DNA of 64,000 nt from Flavobacterium tibetense (GCF_003293845.1 NZ_QLST01000005.1:62001-126000), one strand, 5' to 3'; shown: positions 1 through 8,377, counted from the first letter of the stretch. A program made the numbers and translations. Notes: a model not told the origin generated them from the sequence alone.

Positions 1-118
1 CTGAGGCACTTGATTCAGATGCTTCATCTGTTTTTGTAGCATCTTCAGTTGATTCTTTTTTGCAACTTGTAAAACTAATCAACGCAATAATAGCAAAACT
101 TAATAAAGATTTTTTCAT
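1..118 (-). CDS. Small lipoprotein, N-terminal part only
   Basis: The first 39 codons of a leftward gene are visible; the rest lies before the window. The product starts MKKSLLSFAIIALISFTSCK, a hydrophobic signal ending in a lipobox with cysteine at residue 19. It is followed by a polar stretch rich in Glu, Ser, Thr and Asp. This is what a small Bacteroidota lipoprotein looks like, exported and anchored to a membrane by the cysteine. No functional domain is present in the visible part, so its role cannot be named. Confidence 0.75.
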   Translation of the reverse strand, partial: MKKSLLSFAIIALISFTSCKKESTEDATKTDEASESSAS

Positions 119-171
119 AGTAAAATAAATTTTATTGGTTTAATTTTTTTATGACTCTCAAAAGTCACCTT

Positions 172-179
172 CAAATATA
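172..179 (-). promoter_or_regulatory. Bacteroidota -7 box for the lipoprotein gene
   Basis: On the minus strand this reads TATATTTG, a match to TAnnTTTG, about 54 bases before the start codon at 118. A TTG (plus-strand CAA at 196-198) lies 16 bases upstream, a little closer than the usual 19-21. The leader between box and gene holds a short hairpin (GACT/AGTC). Confidence 0.45.
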
Positions 180-272
180 ATTAAATTTAATGATACAATA
201 AACATAAAAAAGTGTAAAATTATTCCTAAAAACTATAAAATTTAAATAATTTCACAAAATGAGTATGACAAT

Positions 273-304
273 TTGACATTTATTCAGGTTTGGCAATACA
301 TTTG
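273..304 (+). promoter_or_regulatory. Promoter of grpE-dnaJ
   Basis: TTG at 273-275 and TACATTTG at 297-304 are separated by 21 bases and match the Bacteroidota housekeeping promoter TTG...TAnnTTTG. The predicted transcript starts about 15-20 bases before the first ATG at 327. No CIRCE-like inverted repeat is visible here, so heat-shock control by HrcA is not supported. Confidence 0.65.
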
Positions 305-326
305 CAATTCAAATTAAAATAAAAAA

Positions 327-890
327 ATGTTCAAAAAAATATTTAAAAATATGAGTCAAGATACTACTGAAAACATCGAAAAAGATAACATTCAAGAGGA
401 AAATGTTTCAGAAAATCAAGAAATACAACAACCAGAATTAACTATTGAAGAACAATTGCAAGAAGATTTAGCAAAGGAAAAAGATCGTTTTTTGCGACTT
501 TTTGCTGAGTTTGAAAATTTCAAAAAACGTACTTCAAAAGAGCGTATAGATTTGTTTAAGACAGCTAATCAAGAGGTTTTACAAGCCATATTACCAGTTT
601 TAGATGATTTTGATAGAGCTTGGGTTCAAATTGAAAAATCGGAAGACGAAGCATTAGTACAAGGTGTGGCATTGATTCATGAAAAACTAAAATCAACTTT
701 GGTAGGTAAAGGTTTGGAACAAATTGATGTAAAGCCAGGAGATGCTTTTGATGCTGACTTTGCAGAAGCTATTACACAAATTCCAGCGCCAACTGCAGAA
801 TTGAAAGGAAAAATTGTGGATGTAATTGAAAAAGGATACAAGTTAGGCGATAGAATTATTCGTTTTCCAAAGGTTGTAATTGGAAATTAA
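327..890 (+). CDS. grpE: Nucleotide exchange factor GrpE
   Basis: GrpE releases ADP from DnaK during the chaperone cycle in the cytoplasm. The 187-residue length is usual. Residues 1-40 form an acidic, Glu/Gln-rich disordered tail, followed by a long helix with the family signature around FLRLFAEFENFKKRT, and a C-terminal beta domain with IVDVIEKGYKLGDRIIRFPKVVI. The gene lies 67 bases upstream of dnaJ on the same strand, so the two are probably one transcript. A second ATG at 351 is an alternative start; 327 gives the shorter leader after the promoter at 273-304. Confidence 0.95.
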   Translation: MFKKIFKNMSQDTTENIEKDNIQEENVSENQEIQQPELTIEEQLQEDLAKEKDRFLRLFAEFENFKKRTSKERIDLFKTANQEVLQAILPVLDDFDRAWVQIEKSEDEALVQGVALIHEKLKSTLVGKGLEQIDVKPGDAFDADFAEAITQIPAPTAELKGKIVDVIEKGYKLGDRIIRFPKVVIGN

Positions 891-957
891 TTTCAATTAC
901 AACCATTTGTAGAAATGCGATTCATCGCGTTTATAATCATTATTATAGTATTTAAAA

Positions 958-2073
958 ATGAAAAAAGATTTTTACGAAATATTAGGTATTGGCAAAAGCG
1001 CAACGGCTGAAGAAATTAAAAAAGCCTACCGAAAAAAAGCGATTCAATACCATCCTGATAAAAATCCAGGCGATAAAGAAGCGGAAGAAAATTTTAAATT
1101 GGCAGCTGAAGCTTACGAAGTATTAAGCGATCCTAACAAGAAAGCGAAGTACGATCAATACGGTCATCAAGCTTTTGAAAATGGCGGATTTGGTGGTGGT
1201 CATCACATGAATATGGATGATATTTTTAGTCAATTTGGTGATATTTTTGGAAGTGCTTTTGGTGGTGGATTCGGCGGATTCGGCGGCGGTGGCGGTCAAA
1301 GACGTGTAAAAGGAAGCAACTTAAGAATCAAAGTGAAACTTACTTTGGAAGACATCGTTAACGGTGTAGAAAAGAAAGTAAAAGTAAAACGTAAAGTACA
1401 AGCTAAAGGTGTAACTTACAGAACGTGTCCAACGTGTAACGGTTCTGGACAAATAATGAAAGTGGCCAATACGATTCTAGGAAGAATGCAAACTGCGACG
1501 ACTTGTCATGTTTGTAGTGGTTCCGGACAAATCTTAGATCAAAAACCTGCAGGTGCCGATGCACAAGGTATGATTATGGATGAAGATACGGTTTCAATCA
1601 AAATTCCAGCTGGAGTAGTGGATGGAATGCAATTAAAAGTGGCTGGCAAAGGAAATGAAGCGCCTGGAACCAATAGTATTCCCGGAGATTTAATTGTAGC
1701 TATAGAAGAAGTTGAGCATGAGTTTTTAAAACGTGAAGGAGAAAATCTTCATTACGATTTATATATCAGTTTTCCAGAAGCAGCACTAGGAGTTTCTAAA
1801 GAAATTGAAGCTGTTGGTGGAAAAGTCCGAATCAAATTAGATGAAGGCATTCAATCGGGTAAAATTTTAAGACTAAAAGGAAAAGGAATTCCAAATATAA
1901 ACGGCTACGGAAATGGCGATTTATTAGTTCATGTAAATGTTTGGACTCCAAAAACATTAAACAAAGAACAAAAGCAATTTTTCGAAAAAATGCTAAATGA
2001 TGAAAACTTTATTCCTTCTCCAGAAAAGACAGATAAATCTTTTTTTGAAAAAGTAAAAGATATGTTTTCATAA
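958..2073 (+). CDS. dnaJ: Chaperone DnaJ with reduced zinc finger
   Basis: DnaJ is the Hsp40 co-chaperone that brings clients to DnaK and stimulates its ATPase. Residues 1-70 are the J domain, with HPD at 32-34. A Gly/Phe-rich linker follows at about 75-115, then the substrate-binding barrels. The canonical protein has four CxxCxGxG repeats; here only two are visible, CPTCNGSG near residue 157 and CHVCSGSG near 183, so at most one zinc site can form. At 371 residues the protein is otherwise full length. It follows grpE and is closed by two terminators at 2101-2179. Confidence 0.95.
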   Translation: MKKDFYEILGIGKSATAEEIKKAYRKKAIQYHPDKNPGDKEAEENFKLAAEAYEVLSDPNKKAKYDQYGHQAFENGGFGGGHHMNMDDIFSQFGDIFGSAFGGGFGGFGGGGGQRRVKGSNLRIKVKLTLEDIVNGVEKKVKVKRKVQAKGVTYRTCPTCNGSGQIMKVANTILGRMQTATTCHVCSGSGQILDQKPAGADAQGMIMDEDTVSIKIPAGVVDGMQLKVAGKGNEAPGTNSIPGDLIVAIEEVEHEFLKREGENLHYDLYISFPEAALGVSKEIEAVGGKVRIKLDEGIQSGKILRLKGKGIPNINGYGNGDLLVHVNVWTPKTLNKEQKQFFEKMLNDENFIPSPEKTDKSFFEKVKDMFS

Positions 2074-2100
2074 TTAAATAAAAATATATACATTTGAACT

Positions 2101-2130
2101 TCACTTTTTTAGGAAAGTGATTTTCTTTTT
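2101..2130 (+). terminator. First terminator after dnaJ
   Basis: TCACTTT at 2101-2107 pairs with AAAGTGA at 2114-2120 and is followed by TTTTCTTTTT. It lies 27 bases after the dnaJ stop codon. Confidence 0.65.
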
Positions 2131-2143
2131 CATAGCAATTTTT

Positions 2144-2179
2144 CCCATCCTGTTGTCAAAGATAGGGTGGGTTTTTTTT
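2144..2179 (+). terminator. Second, stronger terminator after dnaJ
   Basis: CCCATCCT at 2144-2151 pairs with AGGGTGGG at 2164-2171 through seven standard pairs and one G-U, followed directly by eight T. It sits across the ATG at 2167, the first in-frame ATG of the next ORF, which argues against that start and for the one at 2236. Confidence 0.8.
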
Positions 2180-2235
2180 GTAACAAAATCCTTATTTTTA
2201 CTACTAATAAAACAAAAATCACTAAAACTTATTCA

Positions 2236-3156
2236 ATGAGTGCTATTTTAGAAGTTCAAAACGTCATCAAACAATACGGTGATTATACAGCGCTAAATAA
2301 TGTGTCATTAACCATTCCAAAAGGAAGTATTTATGGTTTATTGGGACCAAATGGGGCTGGGAAAACATCGCTAATCAGAATTATTAACCAAATTACTATT
2401 CCTGATAGTGGAACCGTTTTATTTGATGGTGAAGTTTTAAAACCAGAACACGTGAGTGCCATTGGTTACTTGCCAGAGGAACGCGGTTTGTACAAAACCA
2501 TGAAAGTAGGCGAACAATGTTTGTATTTGGCACAATTAAAAGGATTAAGTCAGCAAGAAGCTAAAAAACAATTGAAATATTGGTTCGAAAAATTCGAGAT
2601 CGAAAGTTGGTGGGACAAAAAAATACAAGAACTTTCTAAAGGAATGGCGCAAAAAATCCAGTTTGTAGTAACGGTTTTACACCAACCCAAATTATTAATT
2701 TTAGACGAACCGTTCTCAGGATTTGACCCAGTAAATGCCAATTTAATCAAAGACGAAATCATTGAACTAAATAAAAAAGGAACTTCCGTAATTTTTTCTA
2801 CACACCGAATGGAATCTGTAGAAGAAATGTGTGATCATATTGCGTTAATTCACAAATCCAATAAATTAATCGAAGGAAAATTAAACGATGTAAAACGTCA
2901 ATACAGAAGTAATTCTTTCCAAGTTGGTATTTTAACCAATAATGTAGAAGGTTTGATGTATCAATTGACGCAAAAATTCACTGTTGGACAAACTAATTTT
3001 AAATCTCTTAATGAAGATTTGAAGTTAGAAGTACAATTAGGAAATCACAACTCAAATGAATTGTTGTCAATTTTAACCGAATTTGGTCAAGTAACGCATT
3101 TCGTAGAAAAAATCCCGAGTGTTAATGATATTTTTATTCAAACAGTAAGCCAATAA
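2236..3156 (+). CDS. ABC transporter ATP-binding protein, NatA type
   Basis: This is the ATPase subunit of an ABC-2 exporter. It has Walker A GPNGAGKTS, the signature motif LSKGMAQK, Walker B LLILDEPFSGFDP and a switch histidine in FSTHRME, followed by a C-terminal extension typical of NatA/CcmA-like subunits. I start it at 2236 (306 residues, MSAILEVQNV). The in-frame ATG at 2167 lies inside a terminator and adds a 23-residue low-complexity leader. Only two bases separate it from the permease gene, so the two act as a pair. The transported substrate is unknown; NatAB pumps in Bacillus export sodium, but that cannot be assigned here. Confidence 0.9.
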   Translation: MSAILEVQNVIKQYGDYTALNNVSLTIPKGSIYGLLGPNGAGKTSLIRIINQITIPDSGTVLFDGEVLKPEHVSAIGYLPEERGLYKTMKVGEQCLYLAQLKGLSQQEAKKQLKYWFEKFEIESWWDKKIQELSKGMAQKIQFVVTVLHQPKLLILDEPFSGFDPVNANLIKDEIIELNKKGTSVIFSTHRMESVEEMCDHIALIHKSNKLIEGKLNDVKRQYRSNSFQVGILTNNVEGLMYQLTQKFTVGQTNFKSLNEDLKLEVQLGNHNSNELLSILTEFGQVTHFVEKIPSVNDIFIQTVSQ

Positions 3157-3158
3157 TT

Positions 3159-4472
3159 ATGAGCAAATTAACTTTAATTATAAAAAGAGAATTTATTGCC
3201 AAAGTGCGTAATAAATCATTCATCGTAATGACGTTTTTGAGTCCGTTATTGTTTGTGGGAATGGCGGTTTTGATTGGCTTTTTAGCGTCAATGAATAAAG
3301 ATTCGGTAACCCAAATTGCCATTCATGATGAAGCGGGTTATTTAAAAAACGATTTTAAAAGCGACAAGCATACACAATATGTTGATTTGTCAGAAATGCC
3401 ATTTGCAATTGCCAAAGATACGGCTGGGAAAAACTACAAAGGTTTGCTTTTTATTCCAAAAGTAGCGGCTTTACCAGAATTGGATGGAAAAGTAGAATAC
3501 ATTTCCGATGACAGTCCAAGTATGGAATTTATTACCAATGTAGAACGTGTAATTAATGCCAAAATCACTAAAGAAAATTTAGACGTTCTAGGTTTTGATA
3601 CCGAAAAAATAGAAAAAGCAAAAGCAAAAACATCTTTAAAATTATCCAAATTTTCAGGTGAAGAAAGCCTAAAAGGATTGAACGAAATCAAAGTAGCAAT
3701 TGGCGGTTTCATGGGATATATGATTATGATGTTTATTATCATTTATGGAAATTTCGTAATGCGAAGCGTAATTGAAGAAAAAACCAATCGTATTATCGAA
3801 ATCATCATTTCATCAGTAAAACCATTCCAATTGATGATGGGAAAAATCATTGGAAATTCATTGGCTGGAATTTTACAGTTTATGATTTGGGCAGTTGTAG
3901 GAGCATTATTATTCTTTATTGCTTCCTCATTTTTTGGATTACAAATGGGAGCATCTTCCGCAGTTTCCCCAGAAATGATGGAACAAGCGCAACAAGCGGC
4001 TGGTTTGTCAAAAGTGCAATTGTATATCAATGAAATTTTAAATTTACCATTAACCTTAATGTTGGTTTCATTCGTAATCTTTTTCATTGGTGGTTACTTT
4101 TTATATAGTTCGTTGTATGCAGCCATTGGAGCAGCAGTGGACTCAGAAACCGATTCGCAACAGTTTTTATTGCCAATCATAATGCCATTGATGTTAGCGG
4201 TTTACATTGGATTTTTTACCGTAATCAATGATCCACATGGGACTGTAGCAACTGTTTTTTCCATTATTCCGTTTACTTCGCCAATTGTAATGTTGATGCG
4301 AATTCCGTTTTTAGATTCAAGTCATTATTGGCAACTGATAGTTTCGATTATTCTTTTGTTTGCTACCTTTGCTTTTGTAGTTTGGTTTGCTTCTAAAATT
4401 TATCGCGTAGGTATTTTGATGTACGGCAAAAAACCAACTTGGAAGGAATTATACAAATGGATGAAATATTAA
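3159..4472 (+). CDS. ABC-2 transporter permease, NatB type
   Basis: This is the membrane partner of the preceding ATPase. The 437-residue protein has one N-terminal membrane segment (about residues 22-45, after IIKREFIAKVRNKSF), a large extracytoplasmic domain to about residue 170, then five or so more membrane helices. This is the ABC2_membrane_3 layout. The conserved sequence VIEEKTNRIIEIIISSVKP precedes the helical bundle. The gene ends before a strong terminator at 4507-4544, which closes the two-gene operon. Confidence 0.88.
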   Translation: MSKLTLIIKREFIAKVRNKSFIVMTFLSPLLFVGMAVLIGFLASMNKDSVTQIAIHDEAGYLKNDFKSDKHTQYVDLSEMPFAIAKDTAGKNYKGLLFIPKVAALPELDGKVEYISDDSPSMEFITNVERVINAKITKENLDVLGFDTEKIEKAKAKTSLKLSKFSGEESLKGLNEIKVAIGGFMGYMIMMFIIIYGNFVMRSVIEEKTNRIIEIIISSVKPFQLMMGKIIGNSLAGILQFMIWAVVGALLFFIASSFFGLQMGASSAVSPEMMEQAQQAAGLSKVQLYINEILNLPLTLMLVSFVIFFIGGYFLYSSLYAAIGAAVDSETDSQQFLLPIIMPLMLAVYIGFFTVINDPHGTVATVFSIIPFTSPIVMLMRIPFLDSSHYWQLIVSIILLFATFAFVVWFASKIYRVGILMYGKKPTWKELYKWMKY

Positions 4473-4506
4473 TAAAGTGCAAAGTTTAAAGTACAAAGTT
4501 TAAAGT

Positions 4507-4544
4507 AAAGAGTTCAGAAGTTTTTCTTTTGAACTCTTTTTTTT
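4507..4544 (+). terminator. Terminator after the NatAB-type operon
   Basis: AAAGAGTTCA at 4507-4516 pairs perfectly with TGAACTCTTT at 4530-4539, with further pairing inside the loop, and eight T end at 4544. The 20-30 bases before it (4477-4506) are repeats of the word AAGTTTAAAGT/AAAGTACAAAGTT. Confidence 0.9.
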
Positions 4545-4571
4545 GTAACTTACAATTCAATTTTAAAACAC

Positions 4572-5405
4572 ATGGAAATAATAGATCAAATAAAGGAGCT
4601 TTTTGGTTTTAGTCTTATTAAGACAGAAGAAATAAACATCACATTAGGCGCAATAATTGCATTGGTAATTGCTTTTTTGATAACTTCTTATGTTCTTAAA
4701 ATTGTTCGTAAAGTGGTTACTCGTAATCTTCCCAACGAAGACAAAAACAAGTTTGTAAGTGTTTTTCAATTCATACAATACATTGTGTATGTTTTTGTGA
4801 TAATGTTTACCTTACGAACTTCCGGAGTAGACGTAAGTGTTTTGTTAACCGCATCTGCGGCAATTTTTATTGGTTTGGGTTTTGCTTTGCAGCAGTTGTT
4901 TCAAGATTTGATTTCTGGAGTATTAATTATTCTTGACCAATCCCTTCATGTAGGCGATATTATTGAAATTGATGGGAAAGTGTGTCGAGTTGAAAAAATA
5001 AGTTTGCGTTCTACCAAAGCCGTTACCAGAAACGATCGTGTTATGGTAATTCCCAATCACAAGTTTTTAAGTGACATTTTATTCAATTGGACACAGAATA
5101 GTCCTGAAATTAGAGAAAATATTAGGGTTGGCGTTGCTTATGGTTCCGATACCAAATTGGTACAAACCATTCTAGAGAATTGCGCCAAACAACATTCAGC
5201 GGTTTTAAAAGATCGTCCAATTGTAGCGTTGTTTCAAGATTTTGGTGATTCTTCCTTAGATTTTGAATTGTTTTTCTTTATCAATGATGCTTTTACTGTT
5301 CCAAAAACCAAAAGTGAAATTCGTTTTGCAATTGACCAAGAATTTCGTGCCAACAAAGTTAGTATTCCTTTTCCACAACGCGATATTCACATCATTTCAA
5401 AGTAA
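4572..5405 (+). CDS. Small-conductance mechanosensitive channel, MscS family
   Basis: MscS channels open under membrane tension and release solutes during osmotic downshock. The 277-residue protein has three predicted membrane helices (about residues 22-44, 62-82 and 90-115). The pore-lining TM3 is followed by the family hallmark GLGFALQQLFQDLISGVLI. The beta domain follows, with VGDIIEIDGKVCRVEKISLRST, then the C-terminal cage domain. Length and order match a minimal MscS. It stands alone between a terminator and the next promoter. Which family member it corresponds to cannot be said. Confidence 0.92.
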   Translation: MEIIDQIKELFGFSLIKTEEINITLGAIIALVIAFLITSYVLKIVRKVVTRNLPNEDKNKFVSVFQFIQYIVYVFVIMFTLRTSGVDVSVLLTASAAIFIGLGFALQQLFQDLISGVLIILDQSLHVGDIIEIDGKVCRVEKISLRSTKAVTRNDRVMVIPNHKFLSDILFNWTQNSPEIRENIRVGVAYGSDTKLVQTILENCAKQHSAVLKDRPIVALFQDFGDSSLDFELFFFINDAFTVPKTKSEIRFAIDQEFRANKVSIPFPQRDIHIISK

Positions 5406-5418
5406 ATTGGTCTGATTC

Positions 5419-5451
5419 TTGCTTTACAAAAAAAGAAATTCTATATTTTTG
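5419..5451 (+). promoter_or_regulatory. Candidate promoter of the sigma-54 activator gene
   Basis: TTG at 5419-5421 and TATTTTTG at 5444-5451 are 22 bases apart. A second -7-like box, TAACTTTG, follows at 5453-5460 without a well-placed TTG. From 5461 to 5500 the leader is made of the words CCAATACCAATTACC and CCTATTACCAAATACC, related to the repeat at 41010-41040. Confidence 0.4.
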
Positions 5452-5504
5452 TTAACTTTGCCAATACCAATTACCTGAAACCTATTACCAAATACCAATA
5501 AAAA

Positions 5505-6668
5505 ATGCCAAAAATTTTAATCATTGAAGACGAAGCAGCCATCAGAAGAGTACTAAATAAAATTCTTTCCGAAGAAAATGATACCTATCAAGTAGAAGAA
5601 GCGGAAGATGGTTTACAAGGTGTAGAGAAAATAAAAAATGAAGATTATGATTTGGTGTTGTGCGACATCAAAATGCCAAAAATGGACGGTGTTGAGGTTT
5701 TGGAAGCGGTAAAAAAGATAAAACCTGAAATTCCAATGGTGATGATTTCCGGTCATGGTGATTTGGAAACAGCCGTAAATACCATGCGATTAGGTGCTTT
5801 CGATTATATTTCAAAGCCACCTGATTTGAATCGTTTATTGAATACGGTTCGTAATGCATTGGACAGAAAACAATTGGTAGTTGAGAATAAAATCTTGAAA
5901 AAGAAAGTTTCTAAAAACTACGAGATGATAGGAAACAGCGAAGCCATCAATCATATCAAAACAATGATTGAAAAAGTAGCGCCAACAGATGCCAGAGTGT
6001 TAATCACAGGGCCAAATGGAACGGGAAAAGAATTAGTAGCACACCAATTACACGAAAAAAGCGAGCGTTGCAATGCGCCAATTATTGAAGTAAACTGCGC
6101 AGCAATTCCATCAGAACTTATTGAAAGTGAATTGTTTGGTCATGTTAAAGGCGCTTTTACTTCTGCCGTTAAAGATAGAGCGGGAAAATTTGAAGCAGCC
6201 CATAACGGAACTATTTTTTTAGATGAAATTGGTGATATGAGTTTGCCAGCGCAAGCTAAAGTTTTACGAGCATTACAAGAAAATTTAATTCAACGTGTTG
6301 GTGCTGATAAAGATATTAAAGTGGATGTTCGTGTGATTGCAGCAACCAATAAAGATTTAAAAAAGGAAATAGAAGAAGGTCGTTTTCGTGAAGATTTGTA
6401 TCATCGATTAGCGGTTATTTTAATAAAAGTTCCTGCTTTGAATGAAAGGAGAGAAGATATTCCTGAATTGATAGTGCATTTTGCTGCAAAAATTGCATTA
6501 GAACAAGGGAACTCTACAAAACAATTTTCGAAAGCAGCAATAAAATTACTCCAAGAGTACGATTGGACCGGAAATATTCGCGAACTTCGCAACGTGATAG
6601 AGCGATTGATCATTTTGGGTGGAAATGAGATTTCGGAACAAGATGTACAACTATTCGCAAGCAAATAA
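5505..6668 (+). CDS. Sigma-54 activator (NtrC family) without DNA-binding domain
   Basis: This is a response regulator that should activate RpoN-dependent promoters. Residues 1-120 are a receiver domain with acidic pocket E8/D9 and phospho-acceptor D54 in LCDIKMPKMDG. Residues about 140-375 are the AAA+ domain: Walker A GPNGTGKE near 169, the sigma-54 contact loop GAFTSA near 217, Walker B GTIFLDEIGDM and the arginine-finger region. The protein stops at 387 residues, right after the AAA+ lid (RNVIERLIILGGNEIS). NtrC proteins usually reach 450-480 residues with a Fis-type helix-turn-helix; that domain is absent. No sensor kinase gene is adjacent. Confidence 0.9.
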   Translation: MPKILIIEDEAAIRRVLNKILSEENDTYQVEEAEDGLQGVEKIKNEDYDLVLCDIKMPKMDGVEVLEAVKKIKPEIPMVMISGHGDLETAVNTMRLGAFDYISKPPDLNRLLNTVRNALDRKQLVVENKILKKKVSKNYEMIGNSEAINHIKTMIEKVAPTDARVLITGPNGTGKELVAHQLHEKSERCNAPIIEVNCAAIPSELIESELFGHVKGAFTSAVKDRAGKFEAAHNGTIFLDEIGDMSLPAQAKVLRALQENLIQRVGADKDIKVDVRVIAATNKDLKKEIEEGRFREDLYHRLAVILIKVPALNERREDIPELIVHFAAKIALEQGNSTKQFSKAAIKLLQEYDWTGNIRELRNVIERLIILGGNEISEQDVQLFASK

Positions 6669-6735
6669 CTAAATCTAAATTTGAAAACAATTAATGTTTT
6701 AGATTTTTTAGATTTTTCAATTTTTAGATGATACA

Positions 6736-7368
6736 ATGCAGTTAAAAAAAATAAACGAAGGTTTACAACAACGCCTAATAGCTCAAGGTTTAACAGAAGC
6801 TAATGAATTGCAACGAGAAACTTTTTCAACGATTAAAAGTGGTGCAGATGCGGTAATTCAATCGCCAAAAGGAACTGGAAAAACCACAACTATAGTGATT
6901 AATGTTATTCAACGCTTAGTAAAACCAACGGAAGAATCACCACGAGCTTTAATCATGGTTGAGGATAAACCTCAAGTTCTAGAAATGCTCGATTTGTTCA
7001 ACCAATTAGGGAAAAACAATGATTTGCGTGTTTATGGTGTTCACGATAAAACCGATTTAGACGAAGATAAAAACCAAATTTCATTAGGAATTGACGTTTT
7101 GATTGGTACACCAAGTAAATTAAACGTAATGTTTTCAACTGCTGGTTATAATGTTAACCGATTGCAAATGGTAATAGTTGACGATGCAGACATTTTATTG
7201 AAATACAGATTAGATGCTGTAATTAAAAGAATTTCGGATAGTATTGCTAAAGTACAACGCCTTTTCTTTTGCAGTGAAATAACAGAAAAAGTAGAATTTC
7301 TTGCCGAAAAAATTATGATTGAGCCCTTGTTTTTCGAAATGGATGAAACAGACGACGAAACTAACTAA
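6736..7368 (+). CDS. Single-domain DEAD-box helicase-like protein
   Basis: The 210 residues cover only the first RecA-like lobe of a DEAD-box helicase. A Q-motif-like LQRETFSTI leads to motif I SPKGTGKTT, motif Ib GTPSKLNVM and motif II VDDAD in place of DEAD. Motif III (SAT) is not preserved; the position reads FCSE. The second lobe with motifs IV-VI is missing and the next ORF does not supply it, so strand unwinding is unlikely. It may bind ATP or RNA in a regulatory way; that is inference. It lies 10 bases before a DUF2007 gene and is probably co-transcribed with it. Confidence 0.8.
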   Translation: MQLKKINEGLQQRLIAQGLTEANELQRETFSTIKSGADAVIQSPKGTGKTTTIVINVIQRLVKPTEESPRALIMVEDKPQVLEMLDLFNQLGKNNDLRVYGVHDKTDLDEDKNQISLGIDVLIGTPSKLNVMFSTAGYNVNRLQMVIVDDADILLKYRLDAVIKRISDSIAKVQRLFFCSEITEKVEFLAEKIMIEPLFFEMDETDDETN

Positions 7369-7378
7369 AATAAAGAGA

Positions 7379-7597
7379 ATGGCATTAAAAAAGATTTTTT
7401 CCGGAAGCGAAATTATGGCAATGGGATTAAAACAAAAACTAGAAGAGATTTCAATTTTTCCAATAGTGAAAAACAATCTTCAAGCAGCACGCGTTTCAGG
7501 TTTTGGAAATATGGGTTTAGCGGTAGAACTTTTTATAGAAGAACGCGATTTACTAAAAGCCGAAAAAGTAATTGAAGATTTCAAAATGAATTTATAA
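7379..7597 (+). CDS. DUF2007 (putative signal-transducing) protein
   Basis: A 72-residue soluble protein starting MALKKIFSGSEIMAMGLKQ. The pattern of a short beta-alpha-beta unit with EEISIFPIVKNN and a C-terminal AVELFIEERDLLKAEKVIEDF is that of DUF2007, a PII-like or signal-transducing fold whose function is not established. I use the ATG at 7379; a start 60 bases upstream would overlap the preceding gene. The gap to the DEAD-like gene is 10 bases, so the two form a pair. It ends right at a two-way terminator. Confidence 0.75.
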   Translation: MALKKIFSGSEIMAMGLKQKLEEISIFPIVKNNLQAARVSGFGNMGLAVELFIEERDLLKAEKVIEDFKMNL

Positions 7598-7627
7598 AAA
7601 AAGTCCCGATAAAAATCGGGACTTTTT
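7598..7627. terminator. Bidirectional terminator
   Basis: AAAAAGTCCCGAT at 7598-7610 pairs perfectly with ATCGGGACTTTTT at 7615-7627 around an AAAA loop. It serves the DUF2007 gene on the plus strand and the YceI gene, ending at 7634, on the minus strand. Confidence 0.9.
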
Positions 7628-7633
7628 AGTTTT

Positions 7634-8233
7634 TTATTTAAATAGTACGGATCCTGAAATTGCAACTTCACTCCAAGTTTTACTAACACCATCTGGACCT
7701 TTATGTAAGTCAAAACAAGCTTTATTAATAGATTCAACAGCGTCAAGAGCGCCAAAATCTTCCAAATTCAAAGTATGATTCACTGTAAATTTATTATTTG
7801 AAAAAGTATGTGCAACTTCTAATTGTTTGGTTACGTCATTTAAAGTTAATGTCATAAAACATTTTCCGTCTCTAAAATTGAATGTACCACCAATCATTTC
7901 TGTGTTTTTCAAAACTCCAAAAAAGAATTGTTTTAATTTGCTATCTCTATCCGAGTCATTGGTGAACAAACTGCTGACAGGAATAGAAAAACTTGCGCCT
8001 TCTAAAACGGCTTCTGGAGTATCACCCGATTGCGTGTTTTTTAATTCAATTTGGTTGAATTTTCCATTAACGCCCACTTTATCCGTTGTTTTATAAGCAG
8101 TCCAATTGACTTGTGTAGAATCTGAAATAATTTGTAAGCCTGTTGGTTCTTCAACTACAACTGCTGTTTTTTCTTCTTTTTTACAGCTAACCAAAAATAA
8201 GGTTGCCAAAGCTAATACTGCTATTTTTTTCAT
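7634..8233 (-). CDS. YceI-family lipoprotein
   Basis: YceI proteins are periplasmic lipocalin-like barrels that bind isoprenoid-type lipids; their physiological role is often unclear. This one (199 residues) starts MKKIAVLALATLFLVSCKK, a signal with lipobox cysteine at residue 17, so it should be membrane-anchored. The YceI domain covers about residues 38-199, with DSTQVNWTAYKTTDKVGVNG at its start and repeated beta strands such as GGTFNFRDGKCFMTLTLND. It is a single gene with its own promoter at 8255-8285 and shares a terminator with the opposite gene. Confidence 0.85.
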   Translation of the reverse strand: MKKIAVLALATLFLVSCKKEEKTAVVVEEPTGLQIISDSTQVNWTAYKTTDKVGVNGKFNQIELKNTQSGDTPEAVLEGASFSIPVSSLFTNDSDRDSKLKQFFFGVLKNTEMIGGTFNFRDGKCFMTLTLNDVTKQLEVAHTFSNNKFTVNHTLNLEDFGALDAVESINKACFDLHKGPDGVSKTWSEVAISGSVLFK

Positions 8234-8254
8234 TTCAATTGTTTTAATTTATTC

Positions 8255-8285
8255 CAAAGATACTAAGAATTGTAAGTTGAATCAA
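8255..8285 (-). promoter_or_regulatory. Promoter of the YceI gene
   Basis: Read on the minus strand, TTG (8285-8283), a 20-base gap and TATCTTTG (8262-8255) match the Bacteroidota consensus. The start codon lies 22 bases downstream. Confidence 0.75.
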
Positions 8286-8347
8286 CATACGAAAGTTAAA
8301 AGAATGTTTATTTTCAATTATTTTTGGTTTTAACTTTCTTATTATAA

Positions 8348-8377
8348 TTGCGCAATTGGTTTATTGAATTATCTTTG
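8348..8377 (+). promoter_or_regulatory. Promoter of the first ABC-F gene
   Basis: TTG at 8348-8350, exactly 19 bases, then TATCTTTG at 8370-8377. The leader that follows (8405-8435) is a word repeat built on CTTCCAACTTCCAACTTC. Confidence 0.75.

Noticed and set aside
4572..5405. Mobile or resistance island around the MscS and ABC genes
   Set aside because: The genes are ordinary chromosomal types with normal promoters and terminators; no integrase, tRNA or att site is visible.
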